Of a stretch of 5,467 nucleotides of DNA, positions 1-4,913 are shown piece by piece. The notes beneath the pieces are model-generated. The model searched no databases and was not told the origin of the DNA. It worked only from the letters and a program-made list of their open reading frames with translations. The DNA lies in the NCBI GenBank assembly GCA_021802165.1, contig JAKAAU010000119.1, positions 1 through 5,467 of the forward strand, in the 5' to 3' direction. The position numbers were made by a program, and so were the translations under genes. The first letter of the stretch is position 1, and each line of letters starts with the position of its first letter. The DNA is from Thermoplasmata archaeon. Its GTDB lineage: Archaea > Thermoplasmatota > Thermoplasmata > Thermoplasmatales > Thermoplasmataceae.

Positions 1-1
1 A

Positions 2-604
2 ACCGCAGATTGTGTGGATATAAAAATGGAGAATGGAAAAATGATACAGTATAAGCCATCATTCGGTGGCGGAATAATTGCTGTTATAAAATCAAAAACA
101 GACCCGGACATGGCCACGGTTAGAAAAGGCATGTTCAAACTCATGTATATCAGTAAAACCTTCGAAACAGTTAAAATTAGATCTAACGCAACTCCAATTA
201 ACAGATTTATTGAAAAACAACTACTGGATATTACATTGCATCCACTGGATACTCCCATTATCTTTGGTATCGGGACCGGAGTTAGTCTTGATGATATAAG
301 AAGAATATATGATATTGCTGATAAGGTCGGGGCATCTGTGGGAGCAACAAGAAGAGTAGTAGATATGGGGCGAATTCCAAGACAGTTCCAGATAGGACTG
401 ACAGGTGTTTCGGTATCCCCTGAGTTGTATATCGCAATAGGCATCTCCGGATCTGACAACCATGTGGTCGGAATACGATATGCAGGCAAGGTTATAGCCA
501 TAAACAAAAACCCTGATGCTGCCATATTCAGGCACTCTGATTTCGGCATAATTATGGACTCCCATGAATTCATAGACAGACTATATTCAAATTTATTCAG
601 CTAA
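2..604 (+). CDS. etfA: Electron transfer flavoprotein alpha subunit, C-terminal part (5' end outside window)
   Basis: The alpha subunit of the ETF heterodimer (FixB family) carries FAD and passes electrons from flavin dehydrogenases to a quinone reductase or other acceptor in the cytoplasm. The frame is open to the window edge, so the GTG at 14 is probably an internal Val and not the start. About 200 residues are visible against a usual 310-330, so the N-terminal third is missing. Counting from base 2, the family landmarks are FGG near residues 21-23, MATVR near 37-41, VGATRRVVD near 113-121, QIGLTG near 130-135, GISGSDNH near 147-154 and INKNPDAAIF near 167-176. These make up the FAD-binding domain. 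Some pocket positions differ from the usual consensus (GASR, QTGK, IQH), which suggests an archaeal paralogue. The missing part could include a fused beta subunit, as in some archaea; this cannot be told here. The gene stops with TAA, 40 bp before the next gene. Confidence 0.92.
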   Translation, partial: TADCVDIKMENGKMIQYKPSFGGGIIAVIKSKTDPDMATVRKGMFKLMYISKTFETVKIRSNATPINRFIEKQLLDITLHPLDTPIIFGIGTGVSLDDIRRIYDIADKVGASVGATRRVVDMGRIPRQFQIGLTGVSVSPELYIAIGISGSDNHVVGIRYAGKVIAINKNPDAAIFRHSDFGIIMDSHEFIDRLYSNLFS

Positions 605-612
605 ATCTACAA

Positions 613-623
613 AAATATAAATT
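613..623 (+). promoter_or_regulatory. TATA box for the 645-1226 gene
   Basis: An ATATAAAT core (615-622) lies in the 40-bp gap after etfA. Its centre is about 26 bp before the ATG at 645, the usual distance from an archaeal TATA box to the transcription start. This predicts a leaderless mRNA beginning at or next to the ATG, and separate transcription from etfA. No Shine-Dalgarno sequence precedes the ATG, which fits. Confidence 0.6.
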
Positions 624-644
624 ACCACTGATATATATGGAATA

Positions 645-1226
645 ATGGAACTGCATAACATAACTGTAAAATTTCCCAGGGAAATAGTCCTTGAAGACGG
701 AAACAAGGTTAGGGTTGATAAGGATAAAATATCAGATGAGTCATTGTTTTCTCTCCTGTATCCCGAAAAATCCACAGATAATGTAGCAGTTGCCTTAATT
801 AAAAACGGTTTCCGAGATGCAACCCCAAGTTTTTTCAAGGGTGAGGTATTCAGTCTTTCAAAAGAGATATTATTTCCATGGGAGCTCCATTTACGGCTTT
901 TCAACAATGGTGAAAAATACAGTAAAATATTTGCACATATAGAAATATCAAGAAAATACTTTGAACACCTTTTCATTATACAGCCAGCAGTGTATGAACC
1001 ATTTGATTTTTACAGAACCGTGTACAGGCAGTTCAAGGTTATGTACGAACCTTCAGGCAAACCGGTGAAAGAATTCAGGAGCAATTATGAAATTACCCTT
1101 GCACCCCCGGAAAACCTCATTGAATGGATGCCAGTGGTTATAAATTTATACAATAATCTCTCAAGATATAAGGAAAAAGTCAGGGAAATTATAGATATTA
1201 TGGATTATGAACTGCACAGGAAATAG
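645..1226 (+). CDS. Uncharacterised 193-residue soluble protein
   Basis: I do not recognise this protein. It is a charged, probably cytoplasmic protein with no signal peptide, no membrane segment and no cysteine. The N-terminus (about residues 4-24) looks like two beta strands around an EDG turn. The middle (about 67-135) alternates hydrophobic and aromatic residues, with many Phe and Tyr (FPWELHLRLF, EPFDFYRTVYRQF). The C-terminus (about 163-192) is a likely amphipathic helix. No metal-binding or nucleotide-binding motif stands out. The ATG at 645 is supported by an in-frame TAA at 618-620 with no start codon between, and by a TATA box 26 bp upstream. Codon use resembles the neighbours, so there is no sign of recent transfer. 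The gene ends 1 bp from the stop of the convergent nob1. A lineage-restricted protein is the likeliest reading; the coding call is firm and the function is open. Confidence 0.85.
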   Translation: MELHNITVKFPREIVLEDGNKVRVDKDKISDESLFSLLYPEKSTDNVAVALIKNGFRDATPSFFKGEVFSLSKEILFPWELHLRLFNNGEKYSKIFAHIEISRKYFEHLFIIQPAVYEPFDFYRTVYRQFKVMYEPSGKPVKEFRSNYEITLAPPENLIEWMPVVINLYNNLSRYKEKVREIIDIMDYELHRK

Positions 1227-1227
1227 G

Positions 1228-1695
1228 TCATTTTCTGGAATAACGCTTCACACTGTGGCCGCATACAGGACATACTTCAATATACTTATCATATATTCTG
1301 TGGCATCCTGTACATCTGTATTTCCATACTATGCTCTTCATTATTGGTTCTATGCCGCTTCCTGTATATTCTATACCTGATTGCCTGGCAACATTTTGAA
1401 TGGCATAATCATCTGTAACTATTATTCCGTTATATTCCATGGCCAGTGCAAGGACATCAATATCAGTTTTACTGAGAACACTGTAATCACCGGTTTTTTT
1501 TGCAGCAATTGATGCTATTTCCACATACTTTTCCCTAGGACTTCTAACATCCATATCGGCTGCATCAAGGATTTTCTCCAGGGAACCTTTTTTGATTTCA
1601 TTTATCACGGAATCTGCAAAGATATAATCGCTACTGGAAATATTTAGTTTTCCGGATAGAATTGCCGATGTGTCTATTATATACTTTTTCACCAT
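1228..1695 (-). CDS. nob1: rRNA maturation endonuclease Nob1 (PIN domain + zinc ribbon)
   Basis: Nob1 is the endoribonuclease that cuts the 3' end of 16S rRNA precursor during small-subunit assembly. The 155-residue protein has the full archaeal architecture at a normal length. The PIN domain begins at IIDTSAILSG (acidic D8) and continues with NEI (E33), the TDIDVLALA block (D78, D80) and the highly typical TDDYAIQNVA block (D95, D96). These acidic residues bind the catalytic metal. The C-terminal zinc ribbon uses C128/C131 and C142/C145 (CTGC and CPVC), followed by a basic tail KRYSRK that fits RNA binding. The zinc ribbon and the TDDY-QNVA block separate it from VapC toxins, and no antitoxin gene is adjacent. 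The ATG at 1695 is the only sensible start, just before MVKKYIIDTSA. It is convergent with the 645-1226 gene and divergent from the TSUP gene. Confidence 0.92.
   Translation of the reverse strand: MVKKYIIDTSAILSGKLNISSSDYIFADSVINEIKKGSLEKILDAADMDVRSPREKYVEIASIAAKKTGDYSVLSKTDIDVLALAMEYNGIIVTDDYAIQNVARQSGIEYTGSGIEPIMKSIVWKYRCTGCHRIYDKYIEVCPVCGHSVKRYSRK
1494..1501 (+). terminator. T8 run, candidate terminator for the 645-1226 transcript
   Basis: An uninterrupted T8 lies on the plus strand inside nob1, about 270 bp past the stop of the convergent gene. With no intergenic space available, the plus-strand transcript must end inside nob1, and this is the longest U-tract it meets. Placement is inferred only. 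Confidence 0.25.
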
Positions 1696-1718
1696 ATCTA
1701 CGGGGTGAAATCTTCATA

Positions 1719-1750
1719 ATAGTAATAAATCTAACTGGAATAAATATAAA
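1719..1750 (-). promoter_or_regulatory. Candidate TATA region for nob1
   Basis: On the minus strand, TTTATATTTA (1750-1741) is the best TATA match and would start transcription near 1719, giving a leader of about 24 nt. A weaker ATTTATTA (1730-1723) sits about 31 bp from the ATG and would give a nearly leaderless mRNA. I cannot choose between them. No Shine-Dalgarno sequence is visible before the nob1 ATG, which mildly favours the closer box. Confidence 0.4.
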
Positions 1751-1767
1751 ATCCTTGTTATTTTTGA

Positions 1768-1779
1768 TATTATATTTTA
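1768..1779 (+). promoter_or_regulatory. TATA box for the TSUP permease gene
   Basis: The core TTATATTT (1770-1777) is centred about 27 bp before the ATG at 1801. This predicts a leaderless transcript. Together with the nob1 promoter it fills the 105-bp divergent region 1696-1800, in which I see nothing else. Confidence 0.6.
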
Positions 1780-1800
1780 GGGATGCTGTAATAATCTTAT

Positions 1801-2571
1801 ATGTATTTGATTTTCATCATACTTCTTATTGTCGGGATTGCTGTAGGGGCTCTTACTGGTATTACCGGAAGTAGCGGAGTTCTTGTCGTTGTACCGGTTT
1901 TATCATACATGGGAATTGATTTCAAAACATCCATTGGAACAAGCCTGCTTGTTGATGTTATTACAACTACCATAGTTATTTACGTTTATCTGAAGAAGAA
2001 AACTCTTGATATGGGAATCGGATTAATTCTGGGTACTGGTGCAATAGTGGGCGCACAGATCGGAGCATTTGTTGCGTACATAGTGCCTGTACTTCCACTG
2101 GAAATAGCATTTACCGCTATGGCAGCGTATATGGGTTATTATGTAATTAAAAAATCATACAGAACTGAGGAAACAGGCATACGTAACATCAATCTGAAAA
2201 GGCCTGTTGCACTTTTACTCGGATTCCTGCTCAGCATACCCATAGGCATGCTTACCGGCATAATAGGTACCAGTGGAGGGATAATGTTCATCCTTGTTAT
2301 TATGCTTTTATTTTCCATGAAAGCCCAGAATATGGTTGGAACTGCCACACTGGCGATGTTTCTTTCAGCATTGAGCGGTTCCGTGGGGTATTTCAGAATA
2401 GGTCACATTGATTTTGTTGCTGCCTTCCTTATAGGAATAATTGCACTTATTTCCGGGTATTATTTCTCTATTCTGGCACACAAACTGGATCAAAAATTTA
2501 TCTACCGTTTTCTGGGAATGGTTTTCATAATAGTTGTAATCAGTGAAATTGTAAAAATTACTGTATTATAA
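1801..2571 (+). CDS. TauE/SafE (TSUP) family membrane permease
   Basis: This is an integral membrane transporter of the TSUP family, whose studied members move sulfite, sulfoacetate, thiosulfate or other small organic anions. The 256 residues fit the family's usual size, with about eight hydrophobic segments. The diagnostic internal duplication is clear: GALTGITGSSG (16-26) followed by TSIGTSLL (43-50) in the first half is mirrored by GMLTGIIGTSGG (149-160) followed by MVGTATLA (178-185) in the second. A basic, polar loop (about 117-134) joins the halves. The start is well supported, with an in-frame TAA at 1792-1794, a TATA box 27 bp upstream, and the ATG leading straight into the first membrane helix. 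The substrate cannot be read from sequence. The neighbouring E1-like gene, which belongs to sulfur-carrier chemistry, makes a sulfur oxyanion a reasonable but unproven guess. The 3' end overlaps that convergent gene by 6 bp. Confidence 0.92.
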   Translation: MYLIFIILLIVGIAVGALTGITGSSGVLVVVPVLSYMGIDFKTSIGTSLLVDVITTTIVIYVYLKKKTLDMGIGLILGTGAIVGAQIGAFVAYIVPVLPLEIAFTAMAAYMGYYVIKKSYRTEETGIRNINLKRPVALLLGFLLSIPIGMLTGIIGTSGGIMFILVIMLLFSMKAQNMVGTATLAMFLSALSGSVGYFRIGHIDFVAAFLIGIIALISGYYFSILAHKLDQKFIYRFLGMVFIIVVISEIVKITVL

Positions 2572-3339
2572 TAAAATGGACTTTCCAATTCCAGAATACT
2601 CCCTGCTGAGATACGTATAATTTTTGTCATGGCAGCATCTGCATCTCATATTTTTTTCTATATTTATTTTGTTTATTTCAAAATTAAATCCATCAATGAA
2701 ATACACGCCACCATCAACTTTATAATCAAGAAGTATTTTAATTGCCATATTTACACCATTTAATGCAATCATTGCTGGGATGGTACTGATAACACCGGAA
2801 ATTTCACAGGATGGGAGTCTCACTGGGTCTTTATTGAAACAGGCATAACACGATGTTTCCCCAGGGATAACCGCCTTGAATTCTCCATATGTTTCTATGG
2901 CTGAGGTAAATATCCACGGCGTTCCATATTTATCGCAGGCATCGTTTATTATAAATCTGGTAGTCATATTATCTGTTCCATCAAAAACAAAATCCACTGT
3001 GTTTACAAGGTATGCCATGTCCGCATCAAATGCTTTATTATAAAATTCGACTTCTATATCAGGGTTAATTTTCCGTATTTTATCTGCAGCCGTTTCTGCC
3101 TTGTATTTTTTTAAATCATCCATATTATAAAGGATCTGACGGTTCAGGTTTGTTATTTCTATTCTATCCCTGTCTATAAAAATCAATTTCCTTACACCGA
3201 GCCTAGAAAACATTTCAGCGGCTGCACTGCCTGTACCGCCCAACCCAACGATCAGGACAGATTTTTGTAATAATTTTTCTTGGTTATCATTTCCAATTTG
3301 TTTCAGAGCAATCTGTCTGGCATATCTTGCCATATCCAT
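2566..3339 (-). CDS. E1-like adenylyltransferase of the MoeB/ThiF/UbaA (HesA) family
   Basis: These enzymes use ATP to adenylate the C-terminal glycine of a ubiquitin-like protein (MoaD, ThiS or archaeal SAMP). This prepares it for thiocarboxylation in molybdopterin, thiamine or tRNA thiolation, or for protein conjugation. The 257 residues match MoeB length, with no rhodanese domain. Visible in order are RYARQI (5-10), the Rossmann loop GLGGTG (32-37), IDRDRIEITNLNRQ (55-68, ATP contacts), K80, DGTDN (120-124), C178 in the SCEISGV block at the usual E1 cysteine position, and a zinc pair C164/C167 with C233/C236. C235 is an extra cysteine inside the second pair. All the key residues I looked for are present, so the enzyme should be active. 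MoeB, ThiF and UbaA cannot be separated from this sequence, and no partner carrier protein lies nearby. The ATG at 3339 is preferred over the in-frame ATG at 3333 (Met3) because of promoter spacing. The tail overlaps the TSUP gene. Confidence 0.92.
   Translation of the reverse strand: MDMARYARQIALKQIGNDNQEKLLQKSVLIVGLGGTGSAAAEMFSRLGVRKLIFIDRDRIEITNLNRQILYNMDDLKKYKAETAADKIRKINPDIEVEFYNKAFDADMAYLVNTVDFVFDGTDNMTTRFIINDACDKYGTPWIFTSAIETYGEFKAVIPGETSCYACFNKDPVRLPSCEISGVISTIPAMIALNGVNMAIKILLDYKVDGGVYFIDGFNFEINKINIEKNMRCRCCHDKNYTYLSREYSGIGKSILL
2651..2657 (+). terminator. T7 run, candidate terminator for the TSUP transcript
   Basis: A T7 run, followed by further T-rich sequence to about 2677, lies on the plus strand about 80 bp past the TSUP stop and inside the convergent E1-like gene. 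It is the first strong U-tract after the stop, so it is a plausible termination zone. Confidence 0.3.
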
Positions 3340-3350
3340 ACTATGGATAT
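3332..3350. repeat. Perfect 19-bp palindrome over the start of the E1-like gene
   Basis: The plus strand reads ATATCCATA-C-TATGGATAT, two perfect 9-bp arms around one base. It covers the predicted transcription start and the ATG (3339-3337) of the E1-like gene. It could be an operator for a dimeric repressor. In the mRNA it could form an 8-bp hairpin with a 3-nt loop that buries the AUG. Low-complexity AT-rich sequence can form such arms by chance, so the role is inferred. Confidence 0.5.
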
Positions 3351-3360
3351 TTACTCCATG

Positions 3361-3380
3361 ATTAAAATATTTTTATATAT
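3361..3380 (-). promoter_or_regulatory. TATA region for the E1-like gene
   Basis: The minus strand carries ATATATAAAAATATTTTAAT. Taking ATATAAAA (3378-3371) as the box puts transcription start near 3349 with a leader of about 9 nt. Taking AATATTTT (3371-3364) puts it at or next to the ATG at 3339. Either way the 5' end falls in or at the edge of the palindrome at 3332-3350. Confidence 0.55.
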
Positions 3381-3424
3381 CCTGTTAGGCAATTACTCCT
3401 ATGTGTTATAAATAGAATAGAACA

Positions 3425-3435
3425 AAATTTAAATA
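3425..3435 (+). promoter_or_regulatory. TATA box for the 3456-3980 membrane protein gene
   Basis: ATTTAAAT (3427-3434) is centred about 26 bp before the ATG at 3456, again predicting a leaderless mRNA. A second TATA-like string, TTATAAATAG (3406-3415), would give a leader of about 20 nt. The rest of the 116-bp divergent region (3340-3455) shows no other gene. Confidence 0.5.
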
Positions 3436-3455
3436 CGTTACATATATCTTTCCCT

Positions 3456-3980
3456 ATGGGAAAAACAGGCACAGGGGCAAAAGCAGGAGCTTTAGCAGGA
3501 ATAATATACGGTATTTTTTCAGGTATTTTTTCCTTCATAACACTGACCATATATAAGGCTGACGTAATGAAAGTTCTTGCAATAGAGGCTGCAAAAGAAT
3601 CGGCACTGACCGGCGTTCATGTTACTGCTGCATCGCTCTACTCTGCGGTAGTGGGAGTAGATGTTGTACTGGACATAATAGGTGGTTTGATAGTCGGTGT
3701 GATTCTTGGGATCATATTCGCATATGTACACGGAAAATTACCAGGAAAAAATATGATTATAAAGGGCGAGATATTCGGGTTGATTCTCTGGTTGATATTC
3801 GATGTTCTTATTGGCGCTCTGGATATAAGTACCTACGGAGTTCTTTACTATATAACAGGCATGGGACTTGGAATAATATCACTTCTGGTATTCGGTTATC
3901 TTCTGGGCACACTTTATAACAAATGGGGAGGTCAGGATGTTCCCATGACTGATGAGGAATTCAATGCCGGTAAACAATAA
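3456..3980 (+). CDS. Uncharacterised four-helix membrane protein, glycine-rich
   Basis: I do not recognise a named family. The 174-residue protein has four likely membrane helices at about 9-32, 64-91, 103-122 and 128-153, with a short charged stretch (34-50) and a polar C-terminal tail (155-174). Helix 1 carries a regular glycine zipper at G11, G15, G19 and G23. Helix 2 has G77, G81 and G85. Helix 4 has G135/G139 and G147/G151. Such spacing allows close helix packing or oligomer formation. The helices hold few charged residues (D69 and D73 in helix 2, E105 and D116 in helix 3), and no enzyme motif is visible. The ATG at 3456 has a TATA box 26 bp upstream. The KTGTGAKAGA start is too short and lacks a cleavage site for a classic signal peptide; it reads as the cytoplasmic lead into helix 1. 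It is divergent from the E1-like gene and lies upstream of the methionine aminopeptidase gene in the same direction. Confidence 0.82.
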   Translation: MGKTGTGAKAGALAGIIYGIFSGIFSFITLTIYKADVMKVLAIEAAKESALTGVHVTAASLYSAVVGVDVVLDIIGGLIVGVILGIIFAYVHGKLPGKNMIIKGEIFGLILWLIFDVLIGALDISTYGVLYYITGMGLGIISLLVFGYLLGTLYNKWGGQDVPMTDEEFNAGKQ

Positions 3981-3991
3981 ATATTTTTATT
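3976..3991 (+). promoter_or_regulatory. TATA region for the methionine aminopeptidase gene
   Basis: ATAAATAT (3977-3984) overlaps the stop codon of the preceding gene. With the usual 26-bp spacing, transcription would begin near 4006, about 32 nt before the ATG at 4038. If the T-rich part further right is used instead, the start moves to about 4016. The leader contains a weak purine stretch (GCAGGA, 4027-4032) close to the ATG that may help ribosome binding. Confidence 0.45.
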
Positions 3992-3994
3992 TTT
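3984..3994 (+). terminator. T-rich terminator candidate after the membrane protein gene
   Basis: Two T5 runs (3984-3988 and 3990-3994) follow the TAA at 3978-3980 by a few bases on the coding strand. Archaeal RNA polymerase commonly stops at such U-tracts without a hairpin. The same AT-rich block also serves as the likely TATA region of the next gene. Confidence 0.45.
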
Positions 3995-4005
3995 AGGTTA
4001 ACTTA

Positions 4006-4053
4006 ATGTTGAATGAAGAAATAAATGCAGGATATTCATGGATAGCGATATAA
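4006..4053 (+). CDS. Possible 15-residue leaderless upstream ORF
   Basis: This reading frame encodes MLNEEINAGYSWIAI and ends with TAA at 4051-4053, overlapping the first 16 bases of the methionine aminopeptidase gene in another frame. Its ATG sits at the predicted transcription start, with the same 26-bp TATA spacing as the leaderless genes in this window. Translation and termination there could feed ribosomes to the ATG at 4038. It is very short and may be chance. Confidence 0.25.
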   Translation: MLNEEINAGYSWIAI

Positions 4054-4913
4054 AGGAAAAATACATGCTTGCCGGAAAAATCGGGAGGGATGCACTGGAA
4101 TATGCCAAAACACTGGTTGAGCCCGGTGCGTTGTTATATGACGTTGCCGAAAAGGCAGAACAGTATATAAAAGAGAGAGGCGCATTGCCCTCCTTTCCTG
4201 TAAACTTATCAATCAATAATGAGGCTGCTCATTATACTCCGTTTGAAGGTGACAAAAAGAAATTTCATAGAGGGGACTTGGTCAAGGTTGACCTCGGAGC
4301 CATGGTGGACGGATACATGTCAGATAATGCAGCCACAGTTGAGGTTGGGAATACAGGTAATTACAGCGATTTAATCGATGCAACAAGGGAGGCACTCAAT
4401 GCCGCCATCAAGGTGTTGAGGCCAATGATCAGCATATACAGAATAGGGCAGGAAATAGGCAATGTCATTACATCCCACGGATTCAAGCCAATAAAAAATC
4501 TGGGTGGACACGGGATTAACCGTTACGATCTCCATTCTGAAATTTTCATACCCAATTACGACGACGGGAACGGTGAAACAATACAGACTGATAAGGTAAT
4601 AGCAATAGAGCCCTTTGCCAGCACCGGGCTGGGCATGATACACAGCGGGCCACTGGGGAATATATACATTATTGATCAGCCCAGACGGCAGGACAGGGAT
4701 GAAATTCTCTATAAAAATTTCAATACTGCACCCTTCGCGGAAAGATGGGTATCCAAAATAATGGATAACGACCAGGAATACTTAAGAAAGAAGATGTCAA
4801 GCAAATACATATCGGGATTTGCTGTGCTGAAAGAACATAGCAAGGCAATGATTGCCCAGTCAGAGCATACAATAATGGTACTCGGCGATGAAATAATTGT
4901 GACAACAGCCTGA
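4038..4913 (+). CDS. map: Methionine aminopeptidase, type II (archaeal)
   Basis: It removes the initiator methionine from new proteins in the cytoplasm when the next residue is small, using two metal ions in a pita-bread fold. The 291 residues match archaeal MetAP (about 290-300). The metal ligands are all present: D85 (KVDLGA), D96 (SDNAAT, 11 residues on as expected), H158 (LGGHGI), E191 (AIEPFAS) and E276 (QSEHTI). The substrate-side histidines H65 (AAHYTP) and H166 are also present. The stretch at about 198-262, between the E191 and E276 motifs, includes the helical insertion that marks type II enzymes. The ATG at 4038 is well supported: an in-frame TGA lies at 4014-4016, no start codon lies between, and the N-terminus aligns with the family's usual first helix (IKEKYMLAGKIGRDAL). 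It abuts the convergent tmk stop with no spacer. This is an essential housekeeping gene and the call is very secure. Confidence 0.97.
   Translation: MDSDIKEKYMLAGKIGRDALEYAKTLVEPGALLYDVAEKAEQYIKERGALPSFPVNLSINNEAAHYTPFEGDKKKFHRGDLVKVDLGAMVDGYMSDNAATVEVGNTGNYSDLIDATREALNAAIKVLRPMISIYRIGQEIGNVITSHGFKPIKNLGGHGINRYDLHSEIFIPNYDDGNGETIQTDKVIAIEPFASTGLGMIHSGPLGNIYIIDQPRRQDRDEILYKNFNTAPFAERWVSKIMDNDQEYLRKKMSSKYISGFAVLKEHSKAMIAQSEHTIMVLGDEIIVTTA

Noticed and set aside
14..16. GTG as the start of etfA
   Set aside because: The codons before it are open and fit the ETF alpha pattern, and a start here would give a protein lacking the N-terminal domain.
221..565. 114-codon minus-strand open frame inside etfA
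   Set aside because: It is a shadow of the conserved ETF alpha frame; the translation is low-complexity and rich in Ser, Tyr and Cys.
593..976. 127-codon minus-strand open frame opposite the 645-1226 gene
   Set aside because: It is antisense to a better supported gene with its own TATA box, and its sequence has no recognisable motif or domain pattern.
1228..1695. PIN-domain gene as a VapC toxin
   Set aside because: The C-terminal zinc ribbon and the TDDYAIQNVA block are Nob1 features, and no antitoxin gene lies next to it.
1662..1874. 70-codon plus-strand frame across the nob1/TSUP divergent region
   Set aside because: It overlaps nob1, both promoters and the TSUP start, and its hydrophobic look comes from AT-rich DNA and the out-of-frame TSUP helix.
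4006..4060. Frameshift at the 5' end of map, with the ATG at 4006 as the true start
   Set aside because: The protein from 4038 already begins where archaeal MetAPs normally begin, so no N-terminal sequence is missing.
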